Shown here: piece by piece, positions 46,279 to 59,344 of the stretch
How positions within the stretch are numbered: position 1 is the first letter of the stretch
Layout: each line of letters begins with the position of its first letter
Assembly (NCBI RefSeq): GCF_009017415.1
Contig: NC_092406.1
Span: forward strand, 4,836,001 to 4,900,000
From: Aspergillus flavus
Lineage: Eukaryota; Ascomycota; Eurotiomycetes; Eurotiales; Aspergillaceae
Reading direction: 5' to 3'
DNA: 64,000 bases
Translations under genes and position numbers: made by a program
Notes under the pieces: model-generated
The model's input: the letters and a program-made list of their open reading frames with translations, nothing else
What the model was told of the DNA's origin: nothing
The model's database searches: none

Positions 46279-47028
46279 CTAATCGGCACCGGCATTTGAG
46301 AACTGAGTCTTATAGAACTGTAAAAACTCCGAGATTGTCAGCCTCAATCATAATAGCTACGTTACTCGAGCTGAACAGTTACACTATCAGATAACATGAA
46401 CAGGGTAGGGAGTCACTCACGTCTTCCGCCTGTGCAGCAAGTTTACGGTCCTTCGTTGAGGGGAGGGGAGGGAGCTTCCAATTATTTACTTCGTACCACC
46501 ATCGTCGAATTCTGCTGCCCAATGTTTGGCCGCTGAGAGACGCGTTGCGGTTCCAGAATCGCCAACCGGAGAGAGCAAGGGTCCAGAGGGTACCTTGGAC
46601 TAGAGGGAGAAGAACCTAAAAAAAGAACATAGGTGCGTGAGCCTTGAGTGTTCCTTGAGACCCTCTTTTCTTTTCTTCTTTTTCCCGATAGTAGGTCTAG
46701 CGGGAGCCACATCACATACCTGATCTCGAACGGTGATCCATGCAACACGACCCCAAGTCTCAGCACCCCGTATGCTGGCCAGATAACTTTGTTCGAAGCG
46801 CAAATCAGGCATTGGAGGAAGATGATGCCGTCTTGGAGCGGGTCTGATCATTCGATGGGGGTCCACGATGTCGGATGAGATGCTGCCAGCCTCGGATGGC
46901 GCATCTTCAGCGACAGGCTGCTTCTCCGAAGATGCGGTCGGAGGATTGATGTCATGACTTGGGGATGGTTCCGGATTGATGGAGGCCGTCTGAATGGTCT
47001 CGGCAATTCCTAAGGCTGGATCAGTCAT
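46279..47028 (-). CDS. DUF1770-type fungal protein, 180 aa
   Basis: A small protein conserved in filamentous fungi with no known function. Three exons: 46720-47028, 46421-46615 and 46279-46317, total 181 codons; the last exon encodes only FYKTQFSNAGAD. The N-terminal half is polar (ending SEAGSISSDIVDPHRMIRPAP), then comes the conserved PPMPDLRFEQSYLASI, and the middle has a hydrophobic stretch (VLLPLVQGTLWTLALSGW) that could be a membrane segment. The family name is from memory of the conserved motif, not from a search. It shares a short promoter with adenosine kinase. Confidence 0.75.
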
Positions 47029-47350
47029 TGTGGAAGGCGAATACTGTAAGTTATGCGATAGCAGAAAAAGAGGTGGTTGTAGTATGGAGAGTTGTAGACG
47101 GCGACTCCCCTGATGCGATGCAATACGCTCCGTACAGTACGGTACGGCATATGATCCGGATCTTCTTTCTGTTGCTGCCCCTCCGGACCATCATCCCTCC
47201 CCCACCTTTTCTTGCATTCTCACCCTCACCTTCTCCTCTTCTTCCTCCTCTCAGAGATTTTCTTTTCTTGACAATTTCCCTTCCTCTCCACACGTCCCTT
47301 CTCGCTCGTCCTTTCTTTACAGGCACTTTCTCTAGTTGAAATAAACGACA
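47029..47350. promoter_or_regulatory. Bidirectional promoter between DUF1770 gene and adenosine kinase
   Basis: Only 322 bp separate the two divergent start codons. The adenosine kinase side (47195-47335) is a strong CT tract on the plus strand, ending near the ATG, which is typical of highly expressed fungal genes. A direct repeat-like run TACGGTACGGTACG-type occurs around 47130-47150. Confidence 0.5.
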
Positions 47351-48936
<1,586 letters not shown>

Positions 48937-49816
48937 ACTTTCCACTTTTCTATCTATATCACCTAAACAGCGCTGCAAGGATAGCATGCGGTGACAAGGA
49001 AAGAACTGTTTTTTTCTTCTTCTTTAGGATTCAACCTTCTAATACCCACCTGTCTTTGACTTAACGTCTTAGACTTCTTTCCATCAACATCTTTCTGAGA
49101 GTTGCGCTCCCATTGCCTGATGATTTACGTGATAGACAGGAGTTGCAGAGATGACGTTCTCAACAACGAATTAATGATCCGCATATCCGGTTCGATATAC
49201 ATATAAATAAATCTATTACCATCTTCAACGATCTATGCTCCTATTCAGCTTGCGAGCTTGGACACCCAGCTCTCGGAATTTAGTTTCTAAATGAGTAGTC
49301 TCATTGATACAGCTCTCCGATAGTTAAAAAGAAAGAGATAATCCAAGTAAATCTGGGAAACTGATAATTTGGCTCGTAATCCTTATCCCGACCCTTCGCC
49401 CCTATGACCTGAAGACGAGTCCACGAACGCATGAACTTGTAATACATGGTCTCCTTTTTGATTTCATCAATATGTTGTAGAACGCTTATTTAATACAGAA
49501 TTTCACCAATACCTCTCCAGTGAACATGACTGTATCTTTGGTACCAGCGGCCTAACGACAGCACGGCCAATGAGCCCACGCGGGGAATGTGACAGTGCAT
49601 AAGCCTGCTTACGAAAAGCAGGCTATTAATGCTAAGAACTGGACCAACGGATGGGAGCGAAGGGAGATGCTGCATAATCTCGCCGCTGGGCTTCCGACGC
49701 TCACAAATCGGAGCCAAGTAACCAAAGCTTACACCCGCGTTTCCTGCGTGTGTGCTTTTGTCTCAAAAGACTCTCGGAGACTTGTTCCCCAAACTCAGAT
49801 CATCAAGAGATCGGTG
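48937..49816. other. Convergent spacer after adenosine kinase
   Basis: About 880 bp, mostly AT-rich. Open frames are short; those overlapping the EST1-like 3' end are antisense shadows. Nothing else is supported. Confidence 0.5.
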
Positions 49817-52797
49817 TCACCCTCCATGTCCGCAGGGAGGTGTTTGACCAATGGCACCGTACTGGGTAGCGGACTTGCGACTGCCACCGGACCCAGAGCT
49901 GGGGTAACCTGCGCCTGAGGAGAGCGTGTTAGCGAGGAACGCATCATTTGCCCACGAGGCATTGGCCAAGCCACTTGGAATGGTCTGGCTGGGTGCACTC
50001 AGGGGTGGTGGAGAGCTTGCAGCATCCAGTGGTCCTCTGCTGTCCCACCCCAAGCCAGAAAGACGGTGGTGCGATGTGGGGTTTGACGAGGGTATCCACG
50101 AGGATATAGAGCTGGATCCATTCAGGGGGTTTTGCAGCTGGGATTGGTGCATTAGACTCTGACGAAGCATTAGATCGTTCACAGCCGAGTCCTGAGGTAG
50201 GTGATGGCTTGGGCTACTGATGCTTCCTGGCATAAAATGACCGGAATGTTGAATCGGGTGTTGCCCAAGACCTGGTGGGGTCCTGGGAGAAGTTGCATCG
50301 CCAACCTCTGGTGAGAGGCCCACATTCCATATACTAGGGATACCAGGGAGGGAGGGTCGCGGCGCGTATGACTGTGACGACGGGACTCTGGCTAGAGCAG
50401 CAGCGTTTGCCATGGAGTGGCCAAGCCCAGGTGGAGCGATGGGGGTCTGTCGAGCAGGAATGCTCTCTTCCCGAAATATTGAGTCCGTACTAGGGTTGAA
50501 GATATGGCTGGGGTTGGGTTGCTGGTTGTTTTGCGGGAAGACGAGATGCTCCGGCAACGCTGGGGTGTTTTCATAGCAGTCTGATTCAACCAAGCGCTCC
50601 ACACCCTCAACAATGCGGTGCATACTGGCTGACATTGACGCTGACTGAGAGCCTCCAAAAACACTTTTAGAATCGGCAGCGTAACTTGGATCTTGTGTTG
50701 TTTGTTGGATGTCTTCCCGTTCAATACTCGCCGAGGAAATGGTATGGTGATGTCCCGAGGGGCTGGCAAAGAACTGAGATGGAAGCCCTTCCTCCTTGTA
50801 AATGAATGTTTTTTTGTCACCATCATCGACTAGAGCTATGGGGATTTTCTGAAGGTAGAGCACGTATTAGTAGCTGAATTTAATAGACAGAGGGAGAAGA
50901 TTGCTGCATACATTGCTCACAACCAAATCCAACCCATCAATCACGAATTCGCGAATTCGGTAAAGCATCTCCATGTTTGGGTGATTTCTTTCCACTCCTA
51001 GATCGTTCATCCGAGGCTTCTGGCGGCCACTTGTATCCAAATATCTACGTGAAGTAGCCTCTTTATTTAGCGGCACAAAACACAGAGTCTCTTCATCTTC
51101 TTCCAAAAGGTAGTCTATCTCCGGAAGGAGGACTACATCGAATGTGGATGCGAGAAGAGTCAGTGTGTTGGCGTAGATTTTCCAGAACTCAATTATTTGG
51201 ACAGAAAGTGGGGTGTCTTTCTCCTCTTTATGAGCCACTAGAAGATGGCTGACTGTAAGTAGCCAAGAGCTGTAGTTTCGGAGAGCAGGCAAAACACGTC
51301 GTGCAACAGCGGTGATCTTATCAGGACCATTCTTTCCTTCCCTATTATTTGATTCTTCGACCGCGAACCGTTCCACTTCAGCCAAAAGGATCTGAAGTAA
51401 TGTAAAAAACGTTTTCACATTAATACGCCGGAAAAAGAGACCTGCATTTGACACGGACTCTTCTGAAGTATATGTCAAAAATGGCTCTTGCAATCATCAT
51501 ACTTGGGGACTTACCATTGGCGCGTGTCCTAGAAAAATCTTCTGCAGAGATATTGACTAGACAGAACTTTTGTAGGGTGCCCTCTAGGGAACGCTCCTTC
51601 AAATCAACAGCAAGTTGATTCAATACCTCATTTTCAAGCTCATCATGCTCGGGGAAATCCGTGCCTCTGTAACACTGAGCATGCAGATATACAAACCAGG
51701 GAGCCAACGCTCTACCAGGAATACCGGCATCCTCGGGGCGAATCAGTTCTCTTTTAGCCCACAGATTCCTAACTTTCCTGAACTCAATTTCTAAATTGCC
51801 CTTAGCAGATGGGTGAGGTTCCTGGGCGGCTAGTGCCCTATAGAGGTGATAAGTGGCCCGCAAGTGGTTTCCATCGGCGAGGGCAATGACAGCCAATTGA
51901 TTGTGCGAGGCACCAGAGGCTGGATATATTACTGTGGCAAGGTCATAATAACCTATGGCCGGACCCCAATTTCGGTCCTTGCCAACCAGTTCAGTTTCGC
52001 GGTAGCGTGAGAGATCGCCGAGACGGATAAGGGTAGCATGACATGACTGCAGAATTCGTTTTCGAAGGTCCCCGACCGGTTGCACCATGGAATCCTCCAC
52101 AGATAAATCTAACACAAGGGTTTGACTGAGTAAGGGGGTTTACGAAGGGTAGGACGGCATTGCTCACTGTCAAAGTTGAATTTCCGCGCAACGTTTTCAA
52201 GCTCCGGAATTCCCCCGAAATGCGACGACAATTGCTGGATGTATCCTCTGTAGAACCGCTGACTTGTTTTGATGAATTCGAGATAATGTTTCTCAAGCTT
52301 TCGTCGCTCTACTGGTTTCTTCTTCTTGTCGTTTTGCTCGCGGAACTAAGTTGCGTGTGCGGTAGGTTAGACGAGTCTCATCGATAGAGATTCCCAAAGC
52401 CCGAGTTACTCACGCGAGAGAGCAGTTTACGAAACCGATTATTAATTTTGAGATGTGCATCCCAAAGGCGAGTTTCCACGTCGATGGAGCGAGCGGCATC
52501 AAAGTCCTGGAGGATGGCATTCTGGCAAGCTGCGCGGAGTCTGCGATAACGGAGAGAGTGTCAGGACAATGCACACGAGAGATAAATCACCTAGTAACTA
52601 GATGGAGATAAACTGACTCAGAGAGGTAATGCGAGATTTCAGCAAATGTCGGCTCTTTCTCGGCAAGGCTCTTCAGAAGCTCTCCTTCGATGTCGAGCGC
52701 AATCCTGTACATTGCGGTTCAGAAAGTCGGGTTCATTTCTTTTCTGAAGAATATATGAGAATACTGACTGCCACGTATTCTGAAACGCGGACGCCAT
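49817..52797 (-). CDS. EST1/SMG7-like RNA-decay or telomere factor, 865 aa
   Basis: Member of the EST1/SMG5-7/EBS1 family, which binds phosphorylated UPF1 in nonsense-mediated decay or, for Est1, telomerase. Seven exons: 52769-52797, 52618-52704, 52414-52540, 52168-52345, 51515-52108, 50912-51462 and 49817-50848, in phase throughout. The N-terminal 14-3-3-like region has WDAHLKINNRFRKLLSR and FYRGYIQQLSSHFGG; the TPR-like domain has the hallmark GDLSRYRE, YYDLATVIYPASGASHNQLA and GNHLRATYHLYRAL. The C-terminal 350 residues are Ser/Pro/Gly-rich and disordered. No PIN nuclease domain is present, so it is not SMG6 and is closest to SMG7/EBS1. The first exon is 29 nt, chosen because it gives MASAFQNTW joined to IALDIEGELL. 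Confidence 0.88.
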
Positions 52798-53495
52798 GCT
52801 CGGGATGGGTGAAACGAAGCCCGTTGTCACTCCACCGTCGACTTCGCCCGTCAGATGGCTATGGCTGGCTGGAAGTCTGCGGGCGACGAGAGCAGTGAAC
52901 GATCCATCAGTAGTATATACAGAACGGGTGGAATGGCGCTGGTCGGAAGCAAGGCCGAGAGTGACTGCACCGAGATGGGGTCGTCAAATGGGAATAGAAC
53001 GAAGATAGGCTCCCACGCGCAGGAACGAAGAACGAGGGGTTCAAGCCGCTCGTTGTAAAGAAAATCCCAATATCACGGGAACTTCTGGACGGCGACCGAA
53101 AAAGACGGGCGTTGAATCGGATGAGATGTGGCTTTGTGGAGCGGTGATTGGCTTGCCCGGCTGTGGCTGGTGCGTCCAGGAACCGATTACAGTACAATAC
53201 AGGACAGGACAGGACGTAATGGTTCATTCATTACACACTGTTTCGATGAGAGATTTCAATGATAGTATCAAGATCCTCTTCCTTCTTAAATAGAGGTTCA
53301 AGAAATCACCCGAGCTTTGATTGAAATAAACCAGAATAAAAACACATAATAGCTCCAATACCAACTTTGGCGGGGATCCTTCGCAGAGTCATCGAGAACA
53401 CATCATACATAGGTACCCAATGAGCCTTGCAGGAGACGCTTGCATAACATCCACCCAACCCGACGAGTGAACTATAAGAGCAATAGACAGCCAGG
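52798..53495. promoter_or_regulatory. Divergent promoter region (EST1-like / ZNF511-like)
   Basis: A 698 bp gap between two divergent start codons. Short open frames on both strands are not supported as genes. Includes a GGACAGGACAGGAC repeat at about 53200-53215. Confidence 0.45.
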
Positions 53496-54358
53496 ATGTC
53501 CAAGCGCTCCCGGAGCATCTCTAGATCACCCTCTGTTGGCGAACCTCTAGAGACCAGTTCAAGGCCCTCGTCACCGGCATTTTCCATCACTTCTGTTGAA
53601 CGACCCAAAAAACATCTATCCGATACCGCCAATTCTGGCACAGAAGTAATGCATTGTTCGCTGCCACCACATCGGGAGACGCTCTCGTTCCCCTCATATG
53701 ATGACTATGAAGTTCATTATAAACAAACGCATGTTAATAGATGCACAGCGTGTGGAAAGAACTTCCCCACGGACCGGTTCTTGAATCTACATATCGAAGA
53801 GAACCATGATCCTCTGATTGCCGCGAAAAAAGATCGGGGAGAAAAGACTGTATGTTCCCATGATATTGAGCAATTTGTTTTACAGCCCAAAGCTGTGGCT
53901 CACAATGCTCGATCGAATATAGTACGGGTGTTTTATTGAAGATTGTGAGCGGAAATGCTCGACGCCGCAGAAACGCAGGATGCACTTGATTGATAAACAT
54001 ATGTTTCCCAAGGTAAATTACCCAGGGGAGACCAGGTCGGTGCACAGTATCTGACATAACCGAGCCACAGACCTACAACTTCTACATAGTGAACGATGGT
54101 ATAGATAAGCAGACATCTATGCTACGGCCAATGAACTCGCATAGACGTCGAATCTCGGCAACTCCAACTTCCCCGCAGGAAGGTCGGCTTAGACACCGAC
54201 AAAGCTCTCTATCTCATGCTAATCCGGTTTCTGGACAGGACGTAGCCCCTCAGCTACAAATGGGTGAATCGGAAATAGCCCAACTCGAGAGGTCTATGTC
54301 TGCTTTGCGGTTTGTCCCAGCGAGCGTTACAAGGGGCCATGCTAGACGATCCAACTGA
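53496..54358 (+). CDS. C2H2 zinc-finger protein, ZNF511-like, 243 aa
   Basis: Small nuclear zinc-finger protein of the ZNF511 type, conserved from fungi to animals, with poorly known function. Three exons: 53496-53849, 53923-54012 and 54071-54358. The N-terminal 45 residues are Ser/Arg-rich and phosphorylatable. One C2H2 finger has Cys83, Cys86, His99 and His104 (CTACGKNFPTDRFLNLHIEENH pattern), preceded by a degenerate finger (Cys54 ... His74/His79). Exon 2 carries another finger, Cys121, Cys126, His139 and His144. The conserved HMFPKTYNFYIV segment follows. The tail is basic and disordered. The assignment to ZNF511 rests on finger order and the Phe-Pro segment, not on a search. Confidence 0.82.
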
Positions 54359-55033
54359 TCAGAGTGGTTCAATAACAAAGTAACAAATTACTGATGGTCA
54401 CAATATACGTGCTGATGAGTATATATAACAAGGCTATTGAATTTCAAATCGAAAGACCTTCCGCAGGCGATATATCATTATTGATAGAGACAAGCCTCTA
54501 AGGGCGGGCAAAAACAAACAAGGGACAACATAAAGCGTGCAATCATCACTTTCGCAAGGGCGACGGGGGGCAAAAGTAGGAGAAAGGGAAGCGAAAGGAA
54601 ACATAGGTGTCAAAGCGTAATAATCATATCGCAACACTTTCAGCCTCCTTAACGAGAGAGCTTACATTTATATACATGATTAGGAGGTGAAGAGTAAGTG
54701 ATGAGGGGTATATAATAACATCACATATCATCCAGAGTATCACAAGAGTCAAGCTGCCATATCCCACTACCGACTCGGGCAGCACCAACTACTCTATTGC
54801 TGACCAGGCTAGCAACAAGAGAGAAGGTATGACTGGCGAAGACCAGCTGCATTGCGCTGGCCGTATTCATTCAGAGACATCATCAGCCAATGGGCAGATA
54901 GAGCATGGAAATATGCATTTTGCAGCTGCCATGGTATGTGCTGTCGCGGATAAGCTACCACTGCCCTGCTAAGTGCTTTATTCCAACACAAACTTCCCAC
55001 GAGGCTAGCGCATGTATAAAACCAGGGAGATCA
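54359..55033. other. Convergent spacer between ZNF511-like gene and C2H2 regulator
   Basis: Contains the 3' ends of both genes. A plus-strand frame at 54905-55255 runs antisense to the C2H2 gene and is not supported. Confidence 0.45.
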
Positions 55034-57808
55034 TCAGAGCTGTGTTTCCAGAAGATCTGCATAAGCTTCCAAGCTCGACCCGACCAAGTCCACTATCGCC
55101 CAGCTTGTATTCCCTTTGAATGTCCTCGCCCATACTCGAACAATAGCAATGCTGAGTTGCTTTGCCTTATAGGGATTAGCAAGAAAGTCCACATCAGGTG
55201 CGCCTGGCGGATCAACGGCCATGTCAGTCTCATCCATCATACTCTTAATCCATAAGAGCAACTTCCGCTCATGCTCTGACAATCTTTGTTCTGCCTGCGT
55301 CACCGGTATGGATAGTAACCACCGACTTAGAAGAAATGCACATTCCAGGCTACAAAGGGAGTGCTGAATACTCCAAAAAAATGAATGGGTCCGCGCTACG
55401 AAGTCTATTCCGAGGCGAACCGGGATGGAAAGTGCGTGCGCAGAATGCAGTAAAGCCATGATGAGGCGCGGGCTCCGTGCTACAGGTGGAGATTCACCTA
55501 GAGCCCTGGCGATCCGAACCGGGTCCTGGGTAATGAGGCGGCGGCAGGGACCTAAATCAACGTGTAACCTAATATAGGCGAGCCCAAGAAGGGCAGTCGA
55601 CGTGAATGCTATTGGGCCTGCTGGGTTTTGAGGGTCAATGCTAGATTCTGGCGTGCGCTTCCACAATGCTTTCCAAGCACTTAAAGAATTGTCCAAAGTG
55701 GACAAATCTTCCTGCCTTAGGCTGGTGCCTTGCATCATTGGTGCAGACAAACAAAGCTGGCGGGCAAAAAATATTTGTTGAATAAGGGCATGTATGAGAA
55801 TGTAATTCCCAAGCGGTGATATGGGTGTCGATGAATTTGATAAATTGGGCTTGACGAATAGCTTAGCGAAAGCTTCTTGAAATGAAACTTCCGGCCCATG
55901 TCGTGAACGCATGACCCGCCGCCACTGGGTTGCGTTGTTGGCTTTCCAAACGTCGTGTGAGCATGGCATGTTCAGTTTCAGCTCTGCGTTCAGAATCAAC
56001 GGTGGAATGTTGTACATGATAGAATGTAAATTGAAGAAGCAGTATACAATGAACTTTGTGCGCCTGTTACCTTCTCTTCGTACCCACTCTTCCCAGTTGT
56101 TGGGATCGGCACTAGGGGTTGGCTCAGTAAGTCCATGTTCTCTGACAAGTCGAGCCAATGTGCTCTGAAGAGAAAGAATTTCCCGCAATAGTTCAGGATG
56201 TCTTTCCCAAGAAGCAAACACTGTGAGCAGTAGGAAGGTCCTGATTACTTCCATGTGAGCGTCCGAATCTTGGGGGGCGTAGCCCGAGGGTGACTCCACT
56301 GGATGCGGGATATGATGTTGCTGAAACGGGCTATTGGCGTTGTTGGAAGGAGTAGTGGAGCCCCTTGAATCGTGAAAACCGGATGGCGGGGAGACAAAAT
56401 TCCATGAAGGACATTGCACTTGCTTGCTATCCCTTCTCTGGAGGCGCTGCAGAAGAATGGCTTTCGAGGCATGGAAAAGCTCGATTCCTCGATTGTTTTC
56501 AAACCGGTAATGAGATCCTGCAGCTGCTAAAGCGAGGGTGAGCTCAGGGGAGCATTTTGCGACCGACAGTGTCGGTACATGGAGGAATGGGAGGTGTTCG
56601 TTTAGTCCGTTTATGTAGCCAGCAAAGAAGCGCGACAGAGCATGTCTCGATGGTGGGATAAAGCCCTTGGGGAGAATATAAGCAAATTCCTCGAGTTTAG
56701 AAAGAAAGATTTGACGATCTGTATTCGAAATATCCCAAGCTGGACGCGGGCCTTCGTCACCAAACACAAGACGATCATCAACGTCTTGCGGCTCTGGCTG
56801 TAGAGACGGTAGCCGGGATCCAAAATTAGAAAAAGACGGTGGCTCGTCAGCTGGGCCACGCGGATCACTCATCATATCTGCCCCAAGTCTCGCACTTTCG
56901 CGAATAGGTGGCTTTGAGTCAATTGGAATATTTGCCGTCAACATAGGCTCTTCCACCGACGAGAATACGCCAGAGTCCCAATCAGAAGAAAGGCCAACGC
57001 TTTCCAAGAAGACGGTAAAGTCTTGGACGGGGTCGCCTAAGTCTGTGAGATCCAGGAAAGAAGGTTCGACGCCATAATTGTCTGTGATCGCTCTCTCCGG
57101 AACCTGAGACAACGGCTGGGGGGGACCTACGTTCTGCGAGGGCTTACGCATCGACTCGAGGCTTTCCTGCTGGCCCTCAAGAGCCACATGACTAGCAGCA
57201 TGGGAGAGCAGGTTTAGGTCGTACCCCCAGGATGGGTTGAAATGAGTTGTTTCGACTATTGGAGGAGCTTGGACCTGCACCTCTGGTGGGGGCTGCGGAA
57301 CTGGTTGTGTTTGAACTGGAATGGCATCTGCAAGCTCTAGCATGCGCGACTCTTGGTGGGTCGGTTGTATTATGGATGACGGGGTCTGAGGGACATCGTG
57401 ATTGCTATTGTTTCGATGTTCGCGATTGGCTGCTGCCTCCGCTGGATGAACTAGTCGCTCATGTCGTACGAGCAGATCGCTACAGACAGGTAAAGCCCCG
57501 GATTAGCGTGGATTAGTCGTGTTCGAAGAGCAAAATGTGTTCACCTTCTTGCAAAAGATTTGGAGCATATGTCACATGAAAAAGGCTTTTCTTTCGTGTC
57601 TGTAGGTAAACGATTAATACAGTGCACATCGCAGAGGCAGATTCCAATTTGGGACGTCTTTCAGGGTTACTCAACGTGTGCGGAGATGGCGTTGGAGATG
57701 CTCCAGACGCGCAAAAGACCTGCTGCAATATTCGCAAGACAGGGACTTCCGGTTGGCGGGAGTGGACTTCTTTCTCACTTTCCCAGGGGAAGTTCTCTCG
57801 TCCTCCAT
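55034..57808 (-). CDS. C2H2 transcription factor with fungal-trans domain, 877 aa
   Basis: Fungal transcription factor of the two-C2H2-finger plus fungal-specific regulatory-domain class (ADR1/KlcA-like). Three exons: 57676-57808, 57545-57599 and 55034-57479. The two fingers are tandem: Cys25, Cys28, His41, His45 and Cys53, Cys56, His69, His74, with the THTKEKPF linker between them. The 55-nt middle exon encodes most of the second finger; the first intron has the unusual donor GTTGAG, chosen because other sites give a stop. Residues 80-250 are low-complexity, and from about 300 to 700 lies the helical fungal-trans type domain (segments FFAGYINGLNEHLPFLHVPT and FFNLHSIMYNIPPLILNAEL). An upstream in-frame ATG would add 49 residues; MEDERTSPGK is preferred as the start. 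Target genes are unknown. Confidence 0.9.
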
Positions 57809-59158
57809 AGCGAATTGCCTTGGAATTGGAGCATTTGTCCTTTGATGGATAACCTGCGAGCGGGGAAGAAAAACTGTGGGGTTGCCATGAGGGGGTTTTG
57901 CGAGGGGGGTCACGTGGCTGCCGCGGACGTTGGACTCGTGTTGTCTGATCATCAAAGCCCTAAAGTCACCATTACCTTTTTAAATTGTCTTGACAGTCAC
58001 TAGGTCAGGAGTCAGTGAAGTTTCCAGTGGGGACTGGGATACATCTTCAAATTGAGCTATAGATTCCGTGTGGTGGCTTACAGAAGAATGAAGCCTTTGA
58101 ACTATTTCGAGGACTGATTGAGGAGAGAGGAATAATACAATCGTGGTTGTCGGTAGGTCTCTTGGGTAAGGATCGGAATACTAATGGACACAGATACACT
58201 CCGCCCTCCCCACTGGTGCGGAGATATTTGCTTTCGATACAACCTTAGCATCATACACCCTACGTCTCCTCACCAGTGACTAGAGTTACTCCTGCCTATC
58301 TAAAAGAAAGAGGGGGCTTGCTGGTTTTAGTCATTGGAACTTGCTCGAATTATACATTGACCGTGTTAGCGATATTAAAATAGTGTAACATCATGCCCTC
58401 CAACAACGGCTAGATATTGATCATTCTTAGTTATAGTAACGCAAAGGAGAAAAAAAGATTTTTTCCCCAAGAAGTAAATCTACGATGTACTCATTATCTC
58501 ATTTGAACTACAACAGTTATCTTTCAAGAGAAGTAAAAAGAAAAGAGAGAAGGTAGGGGGCATAAGTACTAGCAAGAAGTAAAAAGAGGTTTCTAGTAAA
58601 TTATAGGGAATTCGCATCCATGATGATTCAAAGCCTGAATGAATATCAGACTACATACTAGGTACTCATTTTCTTATCATATAACATAAATATCTCTTGG
58701 TGTGCATAAGTTCGTCAAGCCATCCTATTGAATAAATACCTGGATCCTTCCCCGATTTCCTAGCGTGGCCTTATTGCTCGCCACCTCATTGCCAACTGCC
58801 TTGCATGCACGCCTGACTCCCTGCAAATCTTCTACCTCTACAAGCACTTAGAGTATTGCGCAATTCTTGTAGATATTATCCCAATGTCTTAAAGGTTCAG
58901 TGATTGAAGTTTTCTGGACCGGCGCATCCTTCCTGCTCGCCAACACGGCATCCTAGCTTACATTTGGGTCTTTGATCGCTAACGTTTGGTCGCAAGTATG
59001 TTGCCACATTATCGCTGTTGTATGCGGGAGCTTTGCTATAGTATTTGTAGGACGAGGTACTCAGGGCTCTGTCGGCGGAGGTATCATTAGCCCAATCGAG
59101 ATCGTCGTTACCGATCTTGTACATATGCGAGCGAGGGACATAGATTGATCACGCATTA

Positions 59159-59344
59159 TTGACTACTGAATCAGTTACAGGGCCAGTAATAGGTGGTTCT
59201 TTTGCGGAGGCTGCTTCCTGGACTTGGATTCTCTGGATTGGTTTTTTGATTTGTGGCATTGGATTGGCTACAGTCATCGCACTTCTTAAACCAACGAAGG
59301 TGTCTGGATATCATAGGTTCTATCTCGAAACTTCCCGGATTTGA
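59159..59344 (+). pseudogene. Relic of an MFS drug-type transporter
   Basis: A 61-codon open frame carrying GPVIGGSFAEAASWTWILWI and a following hydrophobic segment ending LLKPTK. This matches motif C and the next helix of 14-helix drug:H+ antiporters (DHA2), but no other transporter exon can be found on either side. The fragment is best read as a dead remnant, or the end of a decayed gene in this AT-rich gap. Confidence 0.6.
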
